Shown here piece after piece: positions 1-8,088 of a DNA stretch of 64,000 bases (position 1 is the first letter of the stretch; the number at the start of each line of letters is the position of its first letter). The position numbers and the translations under genes are program-made. The DNA is from Micromonospora sp. C28SCA-DRY-2. GTDB taxonomy: Bacteria > Actinomycetota > Actinomycetes > Mycobacteriales > Micromonosporaceae. The DNA lies in assembly GCF_030519475.1 (NCBI RefSeq), contig NZ_JAUMKD010000003.1:248001-312000 (forward strand). The letters run 5' to 3'. The notes beneath the pieces are model-generated. The model was not told the DNA's origin and ran no database searches. It saw only the letters and a program-made list of their open reading frames with translations.

Positions 1-301
1 GCACGTCCAGGGTGGTGACGATCTTCAGCAACGGCCCCGGGTGACGGTGGTGCCCACCGGTGGTCAGGGTGCCCAGCTCGACCCGCCGGGTGACGGCGGC
101 GAGGTGGGCCAGCACCGTCCAGGACTCCAGGATCGGGTCGGTGACCTCGCCGAAGAGCGGAATCTGCAGGAAGTGGTCGTTGATCCAGATGCTGGCCACC
201 CCGGCCCGCTCCGCCTCGACGGCGATCCGGCGCAGGGTGGGGCCCTGCGCGGCCGGGCCGCCGGGCCAGTCGAACCGGTCGAGCAGCAGTCCGATCCGCA
301 C
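1..301 (-). CDS. Luciferase-like (LLM) oxidoreductase, 3' part outside window
   Basis: The gene starts at GTG 301 and runs off the left edge after 100 codons. The visible N-terminus reads MRIGLLLDRFDWPGG, then EAERAGVASIWINDHF and a beta-strand ending VELGTL. These are the first beta/alpha units of the bacterial luciferase-like TIM barrel. Actinobacterial members usually use F420 or FMNH2 to oxidise or reduce small molecules. The upstream thiolase stops at 306-308, so the two are co-transcribed, and the thiolase 3' end supplies a GGGGTGA ribosome-binding sequence. The gene is the last visible member of the long minus-strand operon, so it is probably a tailoring enzyme. Substrate and cofactor cannot be read from the fragment. 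Confidence 0.8.
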   Translation of the reverse strand, partial: MRIGLLLDRFDWPGGPAAQGPTLRRIAVEAERAGVASIWINDHFLQIPLFGEVTDPILESWTVLAHLAAVTRRVELGTLTTGGHHRHPGPLLKIVTTLDV

Positions 302-305
302 CGGC

Positions 306-1445
306 TCACCCCGCGATCCGTTGCAGCACCGAGGCGGTGCCCTGGCTGCCGCCGCAGCACATGGTGACCAGGGCCAGCTCGCCGTCGACGCGTTCCAGCT
401 CGTGCAGGGCGGTGGTGAGCAGCCGGGCGCCGGTGGCGCCCATCGGGTGCCCGAGCGCTATCGCTCCCCCGTTGACGTTCACCCGGTCCAGGTCGGCGCC
501 GTGGTGCCGGGCCCAGGAGAGCACCACCGCGGCGAACGCCTCGTTGACCTCCACCACGTCCAGGTCGGTGAGCTTCAGCCCGGCCCGGTCCAGGATCCGC
601 CTTGTGGCCACGGTCGGCCCGTCCAGCAGGAAGTACGGGTCGGCGCCGGTCACCACCTGGTGCAGCAGCCGGGCGCGGGGCCGCAGCCCCAGCTCGTCGG
701 CGCGGCGGCGGGACATCCAGAGCACCGCGGCGGCACCGTCGGAGACCTGCGAGGTGCTGCCGGCGGTGTGCAGCCCGCCGCGCATCACCGGGCGCAGCCC
801 GGCCAGCGTCTCGACGGTGGTGGGGCGCAGCCCCTCGTCGCGGGTCAGGCCGCCCAGCGGCAGCACCTCGGCGGCGTACCGTCCCCGCGCCCAGGCGCGG
901 GCGGCGCGCTGCTGGGACAGCGCCCCGTAGCCGTCGAGGTCGGCGCGGGTCAGCCCCTCGCGCCGGGCGATCCGCTCGGCCCCGCCGAACTGCACGCCGG
1001 GCGGGTCGTCCCACGGGTAGTCGGGCAGCTTGTGCTCGTCCACGCCGCCCGGCGCGTTGGCGCCGGCCGGCACCCGGCTCATCGACTCGACGCCGCAGGC
1101 GATGCCCACCTCGATCGCGCCGGTGGCGACCAGCGCGGCGACCAGGTGGTTGGCCTGCTGGGCGGAGCCGCAGCTGACGTCGACGGTGGTGCAGCCGACG
1201 GCCGGGTCCAGCCCGGTGGCGAGCCAGGCGTTGCGGGTGACCCCGAGCCCCTGTTCGCCGACCTGGCTGACGCAGCCGCCGATCACCTGCTCCACCGCGG
1301 CCGGGTCGAGGCCGGTGCGCTCGATCAGCCCGAGCAGCACGTGCCGCAGCAGCGCCACCGGCTTGAGGGCGGACAGCGCGCCGTCGCGCCGCCCGATCGG
1401 GGTGCGGACGGCGTCCACGATCACCGCGTCGGTCAGCCCGGTCAC
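306..1445 (-). CDS. Thiolase (acetyl-CoA acetyltransferase family)
   Basis: A 379-aa thiolase that condenses or cleaves acyl-CoAs. The N-terminus DAVIVDAVRTPIGRRDG is the family signature. The nucleophilic cysteine is about C92 in VSCGSAQQA, and the C-terminal half shows NEAFA, the GHPMG histidine motif and CCGGSQG with the second cysteine. All catalytic motifs are present and the length is normal (about 390). The start is GTG 1445, which overlaps the stop of the upstream P450 (GTGA). Its place at the end of a PKS operon suggests it makes acetoacetyl-type starter units or trims an acyl chain by beta-oxidation. A general degradative role is also possible. Confidence 0.9.
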   Translation of the reverse strand: MTGLTDAVIVDAVRTPIGRRDGALSALKPVALLRHVLLGLIERTGLDPAAVEQVIGGCVSQVGEQGLGVTRNAWLATGLDPAVGCTTVDVSCGSAQQANHLVAALVATGAIEVGIACGVESMSRVPAGANAPGGVDEHKLPDYPWDDPPGVQFGGAERIARREGLTRADLDGYGALSQQRAARAWARGRYAAEVLPLGGLTRDEGLRPTTVETLAGLRPVMRGGLHTAGSTSQVSDGAAAVLWMSRRRADELGLRPRARLLHQVVTGADPYFLLDGPTVATRRILDRAGLKLTDLDVVEVNEAFAAVVLSWARHHGADLDRVNVNGGAIALGHPMGATGARLLTTALHELERVDGELALVTMCCGGSQGTASVLQRIAG

Positions 1446-2668
1446 CGGGGCACCGCCCGTACCGGCTGGTGGGTGAAGCCGCGCAGTACCAGGCTGCCGG
1501 TACGCCGGCCGGGGCCGGCCGCCTCGATCGCCCGGGTCGCGGCGAGCAGTTCGGTGAAGACCGCTGTCAGCTCCAGGCGGGCCAGCCGGGCCCCGAGGCA
1601 GTAGTGCACCCCGCCGCCGAAGCCCAGGTGGTCGTTGGGGTGGCGGTCCAGGCGGAAGGTGTCCGGGTCGGGGAAGACCGCCTCGTCGCGGTTGGCCGAG
1701 CCGAAGAGCACCAGCACCCGGGCGCCGGCCGGGATGCGCTGCCCGCGCAGCGTCACCTCCCGGGTGGTGCCGCGCCACAGCGCCTGCACCGAGGTGTCGT
1801 ACCGGATGCCCTCCTCCACCGCGGCGGGCACCAGCTCGGGGTGGCGGCGCAGCCGGTCGGCGAGCTCGGGGCGGCCGATCAGCGCGTGCAGCAGGTTGGT
1901 GGCCAGGCTGGTGGTGGTCTCGATCCCGGCGACCAGCAGGAACGCGCAGAAGGCCAGTACCTCCTGGTCGGTGATGCCGGCCCGGCGCCCGGCGGCGATG
2001 GCGTCGAAGAGGTCGGGCGGGTCGTGCGGGGTGCCGTGCCGCAGCCGCCGCCCGAAGAACCGGAACATGTCCATGCCGCGGCCGATGCCGTCGGCGCCGG
2101 AACCGGCCTGGCTCAGGTCGGCGGTGATCACCGCCGACCACTGCCGGAACTCGTGCTGCATCTCCGCCGGGACGCCGAGCATCTCCGCCAGCACCAGCGC
2201 CGGCACCGGCTCGGCCACCTCGGCGAAGAAGTCGACCGGCCCGTCGTACGCCAGCAGCCGGCGCACCCGGTCGCGGGCGATCCGGGTGACCCGCGGCGTC
2301 AGGGCGGCGACCGCGGACGGGCTGAAGGCGCGCGCCACCGCCCGCCGGAACACCTGGTGCTCGGGCGGGTCGGTGGCGATCAGCACCCGCACGTCCGGCG
2401 CGCCGATCCGGTAGCGCACCCCGGCGTCCGGGATCACCTTCCGCCCGCCGAAGTCGGGGCTCATGCCCACCTTGGAGGAGAACGTGGCCGGGTCGCGCAG
2501 CACCGCCGCCACGTCGGCGTGCCGGCTCACCGCCCAGACGTCCGCCGCCGGCAGGTGCAGCACCGGGGCCTCCCGGCGCAGCCGGGCGTAACTGGGGTAC
2601 GGGTCGTCGGCGACGGCCGGGTCCGTCGGGTCGAACAGCGCCGGTCCGCGGACCGCGGTGCCGCTCAT
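1442..2668 (-). CDS. Cytochrome P450 (I)
   Basis: A 408-aa soluble bacterial P450 of the CYP10x type. It has the I-helix oxygen motif AGIETT, the K-helix ExxR in EEGIRY and the haem-binding loop FGGGVHYCLG with the axial cysteine. It should hydroxylate or otherwise oxidise a small molecule or a carrier-bound intermediate, using ferredoxin partners encoded elsewhere. The ATG start at 2668 overlaps the stop of the preceding HCCA-isomerase-like gene (ATGA). It is one of four P450s in the region, at 1442, 42395, 43605 and 47393, so the product is probably heavily oxidised. The substrate is not predictable from sequence. Confidence 0.93.
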   Translation of the reverse strand: MSGTAVRGPALFDPTDPAVADDPYPSYARLRREAPVLHLPAADVWAVSRHADVAAVLRDPATFSSKVGMSPDFGGRKVIPDAGVRYRIGAPDVRVLIATDPPEHQVFRRAVARAFSPSAVAALTPRVTRIARDRVRRLLAYDGPVDFFAEVAEPVPALVLAEMLGVPAEMQHEFRQWSAVITADLSQAGSGADGIGRGMDMFRFFGRRLRHGTPHDPPDLFDAIAAGRRAGITDQEVLAFCAFLLVAGIETTTSLATNLLHALIGRPELADRLRRHPELVPAAVEEGIRYDTSVQALWRGTTREVTLRGQRIPAGARVLVLFGSANRDEAVFPDPDTFRLDRHPNDHLGFGGGVHYCLGARLARLELTAVFTELLAATRAIEAAGPGRRTGSLVLRGFTHQPVRAVPR

Positions 2669-3348
2669 CCGCAGCCGCCCGCGGTGTCGGTGTCGGCGAG
2701 CACCCGCCGCGGCGCGCCGGTGGGCACCGGCTCGGTGGCCGGGCCGAGCAGTTCGGTGAGGAAGTCGTCGAGCCGGTCCAGCCCCCAGAACCGGTGCCGC
2801 CCGACTCGGAAGTACGGGATCCCGAAGATGTCGTCGTGGTACGCGGTGACCAGGCAGTCCACCCCGGCGGCGCGGATCTCGGCGGACTCGGCGGCGGCCA
2901 CGATCCGGTCGCCGTCCAGCCCCGCCCGCTCGGCCGCGGCGCGCAGCACCGGCGGGTCGCAGATGTTCTCGCCGCGCTCCCACCGGGCGGCGGTGACCTC
3001 GTCGTAGAACCGCTCGCCGCGACCGAGTCGCCGGGCCAGCAGGTAGCCCAGGTGCGGCAGTTCCCACCACGGGTCGATGTCGACCGGCCAGACCATCCGC
3101 AGCCCGAGCTTGGCGGCCTGCCGCCGGGTGTCGTGCAGGATGTAGAGGTGCTTGGCCTTGCTCATCGGGGTGTAGTGGAACTGCGCCCCGGCGGCCGCCA
3201 GGTCGGCGCTGGTGCGCTCGTCCGGGTCCCAGTAGGGGATGAACTCCAGCCGCTGGTGGGCGTCGGGCAGCCGGCGCCGCAGCCGGTGGATCGCCATCCA
3301 GCTGAACGGGCTGCGGAAGGAGAAGTGCACCCGGGGTCCGCGCTTCAC
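2665..3348 (-). CDS. HCCA isomerase-like (DsbA/GST-kappa fold) protein
   Basis: A 227-aa protein beginning VKRGPRVHFSFRSPFSW. The SPFSW element matches the active-site region of 2-hydroxychromene-2-carboxylate isomerases, where a serine replaces the redox CxxC of DsbA. The rest fits the thioredoxin-like fold with a helical insertion, including GIPYFRVGRHRFWGLDRLDDF near the end. HCCA isomerases are glutathione-dependent cis-trans isomerases of aromatic or polyene-like acids. In this polyketide operon it may isomerise a double bond in a polyene intermediate, which is inference. GTG 3348 overlaps the upstream stop by GTGA, and the downstream P450 start overlaps its own stop. Confidence 0.75.
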   Translation of the reverse strand: MKRGPRVHFSFRSPFSWMAIHRLRRRLPDAHQRLEFIPYWDPDERTSADLAAAGAQFHYTPMSKAKHLYILHDTRRQAAKLGLRMVWPVDIDPWWELPHLGYLLARRLGRGERFYDEVTAARWERGENICDPPVLRAAAERAGLDGDRIVAAAESAEIRAAGVDCLVTAYHDDIFGIPYFRVGRHRFWGLDRLDDFLTELLGPATEPVPTGAPRRVLADTDTAGGCG

Positions 3349-4238
3349 GACGCGCCCCCGGTGAGCGCCTTGACCGTCTCCGGGTCGAGCTGGGCCAGGG
3401 TGCCGGCCTCCGGTCCGGCGCTGACCGCGTAGCCGTGCAGGATGCGGGCGGTCGCCACGTGCCGCGGCCGGGCCCGCCCGGGCCCGGTGGCGAAGGCGTC
3501 CATCCGGCCGTCGAAGGCGCGGTCCTTGACGATCTCGGTGACGGTGAAGGTGGTCTCGATCTCGTCGTCCATGTGCGCGTCGGCGAGCAGCCGCACCCGG
3601 GCCCGGGACACCACCGGGATCCAGCTGCGCTCGGCGAGCAGCCGGGGTACCGACAGGCCCCGGTCGGCGAGGAACCGGTCGACCACCTCCTCCAGCGCGG
3701 CGACGTGGCTGCCGTGCTGCACCCGGTCGGAGTAGTGGCAGTGGAAGTAGCGGGCCCGCCACCCGAAGCGGTACGGCTCCGTGCCCGGCGGCGGCGGGTC
3801 GGCCGGGGCGACCGCGGCCACGCCGGGCACCACCAGCGGGGCCAGTGCCGGCGGCGGGTCACCGGCGGGGGCGCCGCGCTCGGTGACCAGCGCGACAGTC
3901 ACGGTGCCCCGCGCCACGGTGACCGGCTGCCCGTCGCGGCGCAGGTGCAGCCGCACCCCGAACCGTCCGGGCCCGCGCGGTTCGACCCGCGCCGCCACCT
4001 CGTCGTCGACCTCCAGGACGGCGGGCAGCTGCACCGAGCTGTCCACGATCTCCAGCCCGAGGCCGAACCGGTGGTAGAGGGTCTGCGGTCCGAGGTCCCG
4101 CTCCCGGAACCAGGCCAGGGTGGCCTCCTCGGCCAGGTACATGAAGGTCTTGAAGCCGATCCAGGTGCGGATGTTGGCGCCCGCGTACCGGGGACGGAGC
4201 CGGCAGACGGTGCCGCGGTCCGGTTCGGGACTGGACAT
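3345..4238 (-). CDS. Double hot-dog acyl thioesterase-like protein
   Basis: A 297-aa protein with two hot-dog-like halves. The first (about 10-115) contains RTWIGFKTFMYLAEEATL. The second (about 160-270) contains a 4-HBT-like strand/helix, YFHCHYSDRVQHGSHVAALE. Tandem hot-dog proteins include acyl-ACP and acyl-CoA thioesterases. It could release or edit the polyketide chain made by the adjacent KS/ACP set. ATG 4238 is preceded by a good GAGGAGG ribosome-binding site and is separated by 11 nt from the hydrolase gene. This is one of the few non-overlapping junctions in the operon, so the gene may be translated independently. A dehydratase role cannot be excluded. Confidence 0.65.
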   Translation of the reverse strand: MSSPEPDRGTVCRLRPRYAGANIRTWIGFKTFMYLAEEATLAWFRERDLGPQTLYHRFGLGLEIVDSSVQLPAVLEVDDEVAARVEPRGPGRFGVRLHLRRDGQPVTVARGTVTVALVTERGAPAGDPPPALAPLVVPGVAAVAPADPPPPGTEPYRFGWRARYFHCHYSDRVQHGSHVAALEEVVDRFLADRGLSVPRLLAERSWIPVVSRARVRLLADAHMDDEIETTFTVTEIVKDRAFDGRMDAFATGPGRARPRHVATARILHGYAVSAGPEAGTLAQLDPETVKALTGGAS

Positions 4239-4249
4239 GGATCCCCTCC

Positions 4250-5023
4250 TCACTCGGTCGGTCGGGTGCCGGCGCCGGCGGCCGCCAGCTCCTCGATCAG
4301 CCGGGCCACCTCGGGTGCGTGGTTGACGTGGCAGAAGTGGTCGAAGTCGTCGCCGGCGGCCACCGTGGCCCGGGGCAGCCGGCGGGCCAGCGCCTCCATG
4401 TGCGGGCGGAACATCCCCGGGTCCGCCTCGCCGATGAGGATGGCCGCCGGGATGTCCACGTGCGACAGCGGCAGGTGGCCGCTGGCGACGTACTGCTCGA
4501 AGACGGCGAGGAAGCCGACCGGGCCGATCCGCTCGCAGGTACGGGCGATCATGACCTCGAAGACGTCCGGCGGTGCGGTGCGGCGCAGCCGCAGCCGCAT
4601 CCCGTCGCTGATCTGCCGCTGGAAGGTCTCCCGGGACAGGTCGAAGGTCTCCCAGGTGACCCGGTGCTCGGCCGGTCGGAAGAACGGCGCGGCGAGCACC
4701 GCGGCGGTGGCCCGCGGCTCGCCGGCGGCCAGCCGGGCGAGCACCGCGTTCGCGCCGAACGAGTGGCCGACCAGCAGGAACGGGCGGTCGCCGAGGCCGT
4801 CCAGCCCGGCCGCGACCCAGTCCCCCGGGCCGCCGGACCAGCGCCAGCGGTAGTCGTTGCCGGCCCGCCAGGGCAGGTCGAGGGCGACCGTGCGCCACTG
4901 CGGCCCGAGGCAGCGCGACAGCCGGGTCCAGGTACGCCAGGTGTCCTCGATGCCGTGCACGAAGACCGCGCACGGGCCGGTGTCGGTGCCCGGCGAGAGC
5001 AGGTGGGCCTGCGGCGACGTCAT
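4250..5023 (-). CDS. Alpha/beta hydrolase
   Basis: A 257-aa alpha/beta hydrolase. It has the oxyanion-side motif VFVHGIEDTW, the nucleophile elbow GHSFGAN, and a late histidine in FDHFCHVNH. A mid-protein lid (about 115-190) is present. The length is typical of stand-alone esterases or thioesterases. Because the NRPS thioesterase domain at 27953 appears dead, this enzyme is one of several candidates for product release or chain editing. It could equally hydrolyse an ester during tailoring. The ATG at 5023 overlaps the stop of the short KS-like gene (ATGA). Confidence 0.85.
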   Translation of the reverse strand: MTSPQAHLLSPGTDTGPCAVFVHGIEDTWRTWTRLSRCLGPQWRTVALDLPWRAGNDYRWRWSGGPGDWVAAGLDGLGDRPFLLVGHSFGANAVLARLAAGEPRATAAVLAAPFFRPAEHRVTWETFDLSRETFQRQISDGMRLRLRRTAPPDVFEVMIARTCERIGPVGFLAVFEQYVASGHLPLSHVDIPAAILIGEADPGMFRPHMEALARRLPRATVAAGDDFDHFCHVNHAPEVARLIEELAAAGAGTRPTE

Positions 5024-5889
5024 CCGGTCTCCCTCGACAGCCGGGTGGTGCGGTACCCGTCGTCCGGGTCGCCGCAGACGATCCGGGCGCTGCCGCCCCG
5101 CTCGGCGAGCACGGCGGCGGCCACCGCCACCTGGAGGACGCCGAGCGCGCCGTAGCCGGCGCCGACCGCGCCGGTCAGGTCGACCGCGCCGGCGGTCAGG
5201 CCGGCCGGGGCGAGCAGCAGGTCCCCTTCCCCGGGCGGCGGCCCGGTCAGCTCGTCGACCGGGTCCAGCCGCAGGTCCCCGTCGCGTTCGAGCAGCACGC
5301 AGGCGGCCACCGGGCGCAGCGGCGCCGCGGCGTCCAGCAGCCCGGCGGCGACCGGGTCGGCCGGTTCCGCGCCGACCACCACCGCCCGGCGGGCCCGGCC
5401 GGCGGCCAGCAGCAGCATGCCGAGCGCGACCGCGTCCAGGCCGGCCGGGTGGCCCGAGCAGACCGTCAGGTTGGGTCCGCCCCAGCCGAACCAGATCGCC
5501 ACGGTGCTGCTGACCACGTTGCTCGACGCGTTCGGCGCGTCCAGCGGGCTGACCGCCCGGACCCCGTCCGCGGCGACGGCGGTGGCCACCGCCGCGACCG
5601 TGGCGCAGTTGCCGAGGTTGGTGGCCACCACCACGGCGGTGTCCGGGTCCGGTGGCGTGTCGGGGGCCCGCCGGCCGGCCCGCGCCGGCCGGCCCAGCGC
5701 CCGGTGCACCGCGCAGAGCGCCAACCGGGTCGCCGGTTCCTTGGCCAGCAGCCCCTTGCGGCCGAGCAGCGTCGCGGCGTCCTCGGGCGGGCACGCCGGG
5801 CCCGGGTCCCAGCCGGCGAGCCGGACGCCGGACGGCAGCTCGGGCAGGTGCGCGCTCCACCCGGTGACCGCGACCCCTGAGCCCCTCAC
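5020..5889 (-). CDS. Short ketosynthase-like / chain-length-factor-like protein
   Basis: A 289-aa KS-fold protein, more than 100 residues shorter than a normal KS. A cysteine (C144) sits in LTVCSGHPAGLDAV, near the place of the KS nucleophile. The HGTGT segment is absent, and the GHT motif is replaced by GAVGAGYGALG, so the Cys-His-His triad is incomplete. It follows the intact KS at 5886 with a GTGA overlap. The most likely role is a non-condensing partner subunit for that KS, comparable to a chain length factor. It could instead be a decarboxylase-like or structural protein. I see no frameshift: the missing middle looks like a genuine deletion within one open frame. Confidence 0.65.
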   Translation of the reverse strand: MRGSGVAVTGWSAHLPELPSGVRLAGWDPGPACPPEDAATLLGRKGLLAKEPATRLALCAVHRALGRPARAGRRAPDTPPDPDTAVVVATNLGNCATVAAVATAVAADGVRAVSPLDAPNASSNVVSSTVAIWFGWGGPNLTVCSGHPAGLDAVALGMLLLAAGRARRAVVVGAEPADPVAAGLLDAAAPLRPVAACVLLERDGDLRLDPVDELTGPPPGEGDLLLAPAGLTAGAVDLTGAVGAGYGALGVLQVAVAAAVLAERGGSARIVCGDPDDGYRTTRLSRETG

Positions 5890-7010
5890 GCCGCCTCCAC
5901 CAGGGTTACCGCGTTGACGCCGCCGAAGCCGAACGAGTTGACCTGGGCCACCCGCGCGGCGCAGCGCACCGGCGCGCCGGTGACCAGGCGCAGCCCCTTG
6001 GCCTCCGGCAACGGCCGGCGCAGCCCCACCACCGGCGGCACCCGCCCGGCGCGCAGGCAGCGGATCGCCACGTCCAGGCTCATCAGCGCGGACGCGCCGG
6101 AGGTGTGCCCGAGCGCCCCCTTGACGCCGGTGACGTACGGGTCGCCGCCGGCGTCGACCAGCACCCGCTGGATCGCCTCGGCCTCGGTGACGTCGTTGAG
6201 CAGCGTGCCGGTACCGTGGCTGACCACCACGTCCACCTCGGCCGGGGACCGGCGGGCGCGGGCCAGCGCGTCGGTCATCGCCCGGCTGATGCCGGCCAGC
6301 GACGGGGCGGTCTCGTGGTGCGCGTCGCAGGAGAGGCCGACGCCGAGCAGCCGGGCCGCCACCGGCCCCCGCCACGCCTCGCCGACCACCACCACCGCGG
6401 CGGCGCCCTCGCCGAGCAGCACCCCGGTGCGGTCGGCGTCGAAGGGGCGCACCCGTTCGGTCGGCTCCTCGGTGACCCGTCCGATCATGGCCAGCATGGA
6501 CGCGGTCATCGCGTCGGTGCCGGCGGCCACCACCACGTCGGCCGACCCGCCGTCGACCAGGTCGGCGGCGAGGGCGAGGGTGTGCCCGGACGCGCTGCAC
6601 GCGTTGGCGACGGTGAGCACCGGGCCCAGCCGCGGGGCGGCGGCCCGCAGCGCGCCGGTGAAGTGCAGCCGGGCCGCCCGGACCGGCCGGCCGGACACCG
6701 CCTGCCGCTCCACCGCCCGCAGTTCGCGCAGGCCGGTGCCGACCAGCACCGGCACCCGGGCGGTGGCCGGGTCGAGCCCGGCCGCGGCGAGCGCGGCGGT
6801 GACGCACCCGGCGAGCCAGTCGCTGGCCGGCAGGTCCGGCTCGGCCGCGCCGGCCGGGGCGGGCAGGTGGTGGGCGCGGGTGACGTTGACAGCGGCCGGG
6901 TCGACGTGGCGCAGCGGGCCGACGCCGCTCTCGCCGGCCAGCAGCCGGTCGAAGGTCGCGGCGCCGTCGCCGAGGCAGCTGCGTACCGCGCTAGCCGCGA
7001 GCAGAGCCAC
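5886..7010 (-). CDS. Beta-ketoacyl synthase, second KS of the type II PKS
   Basis: A 374-aa FabF-like ketosynthase with a complete triad: C138 in NACSASGH, H265 in SHGTGT and H302 in ALGHT. The C-terminal NSFGFGGVNAV is also typical. It condenses acyl and malonyl units on an ACP. The start is taken as GTG 7010, which overlaps the upstream CLF-like gene by 20 bp, and the family N-terminus supports it. It pairs with the short KS-like protein immediately downstream. A second KS/partner pair beside the 8085/6991 pair suggests two elongation systems with different chain lengths or starters, as in reducing type II PKS clusters that make polyene or cinnamoyl acyl groups. Confidence 0.88.
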   Translation of the reverse strand: MALLAASAVRSCLGDGAATFDRLLAGESGVGPLRHVDPAAVNVTRAHHLPAPAGAAEPDLPASDWLAGCVTAALAAAGLDPATARVPVLVGTGLRELRAVERQAVSGRPVRAARLHFTGALRAAAPRLGPVLTVANACSASGHTLALAADLVDGGSADVVVAAGTDAMTASMLAMIGRVTEEPTERVRPFDADRTGVLLGEGAAAVVVVGEAWRGPVAARLLGVGLSCDAHHETAPSLAGISRAMTDALARARRSPAEVDVVVSHGTGTLLNDVTEAEAIQRVLVDAGGDPYVTGVKGALGHTSGASALMSLDVAIRCLRAGRVPPVVGLRRPLPEAKGLRLVTGAPVRCAARVAQVNSFGFGGVNAVTLVEAA

Positions 7011-8088
7011 GGCCCCACCCCCGGACGACGGCGGCGCCCACCGCCCCCTCGCGGTTCTGCGCCACCAGCACCGACAGCTGCCCGTCCAGCCGCGGATCCT
7101 GCCGGTGCGCGGCCAGCACGGTGGCCAGTTCCAGCGCCCCGCCGGCGGTGGGGTTGTCACCCATCGCCCCGTCGACGGCGATCCGCCGGACTCGGGAGTG
7201 CCCGAGCGCCGACTCGACGGCCCGCCACGCGGTGGCCCGGGCCGCCGCGTCGTCGGCGCCGCCGATCGCCGCCATCCGCACCCGGTCGCCGCCGACCCCG
7301 CAGCGGTCGAGGGCGCCGCGCAGGCAGCCGGCGAGCGCCTCGGCGCGGTCCCGCCCCCGGGGGCAGAAGCCCAGCGTCACGGCGAGCACCTCGGCGTCCG
7401 GGCCCCGCAGGTGGGTGCCACCGGGCGGGCGCAGCACGAACACCGCGCCGCCCTCACCGGCCGGCAGCTCGTCGTCGCGGCCGTGCCGGGACAGCCAGGC
7501 GGTGTGCGGGGTGAACTCCTCGACCGCGCCGGCCAGCAGGTAGTCGGCCTGCCGGGAGCGGAAGCTGTTGGCGCACCAGCGCAGCACCGACAGGAACGCC
7601 ACCCGGCCGCCGGCCAGCGTGGCGTTGACCCCGGTGAGGTTGAACCAGATGGCGGACTGCCCGGCGGCGCAGTTCATCACCGTGTTCGGGAACAGCGCCG
7701 GGTTCACCATGTAGGGCGGGTCCTGGGTGAAGGTGTCCACCGCGTAGTCCACCGAGGAGCGGACGCTGCCGGCGGTGGTGCCGAGCACCACCCCGATCCG
7801 GTGCCGGTTGGCGTCGCTGACCTGGAGACCGGCGTCGGCCAGCGCGCGGCGGCAGGTGACCACGGTGAGCGCGGTCCGCCGGTCGAAGAAGCTGGTGCCC
7901 TTGCGGCCCAGCTCGGCCCGGACGTCGAAGTCGAGCAGGGCGTGCGCGCGCGGCGTGGGCAGCGGGGCGTCGTACCGGCCGGTGACCTCGACCGGCGCGG
8001 GCGGCCGGTCGAGCGCACCGACCAGGGCCTGGTCGTCGGTGCCGGCCGGGCTGGTGACGCCCCAGCCGATGATCTGCAGCGCGCTCAC
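6991..8088 (-). CDS. Chain length factor (KS-beta) of type II PKS
   Basis: A 365-aa KS-fold protein without catalytic residues. The nucleophile position is leucine (L158 in NATLAGGRV). The HGTGT segment is replaced by an unrelated run, and the GHT motif reads GAMGDNPTAGG, with Asp in place of His. This matches KS-beta/CLF subunits, which do not condense but shape the tunnel that sets chain length. GTG 8088 overlaps the stop of the full KS at 8085 (GTGA), the usual KS-alpha/KS-beta order. Loss of all three catalytic residues argues for the CLF role over an ordinary FabF. Confidence 0.85.
   Translation of the reverse strand: MSALQIIGWGVTSPAGTDDQALVGALDRPPAPVEVTGRYDAPLPTPRAHALLDFDVRAELGRKGTSFFDRRTALTVVTCRRALADAGLQVSDANRHRIGVVLGTTAGSVRSSVDYAVDTFTQDPPYMVNPALFPNTVMNCAAGQSAIWFNLTGVNATLAGGRVAFLSVLRWCANSFRSRQADYLLAGAVEEFTPHTAWLSRHGRDDELPAGEGGAVFVLRPPGGTHLRGPDAEVLAVTLGFCPRGRDRAEALAGCLRGALDRCGVGGDRVRMAAIGGADDAAARATAWRAVESALGHSRVRRIAVDGAMGDNPTAGGALELATVLAAHRQDPRLDGQLSVLVAQNREGAVGAAVVRGWGRGSARG

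Noticed and set aside
60..3007. Long plus-strand frames over the thiolase and P450 genes
   Set aside because: Composition is His/Arg/Gly-rich shadow sequence and the minus strand carries complete enzyme motifs in the same stretch.
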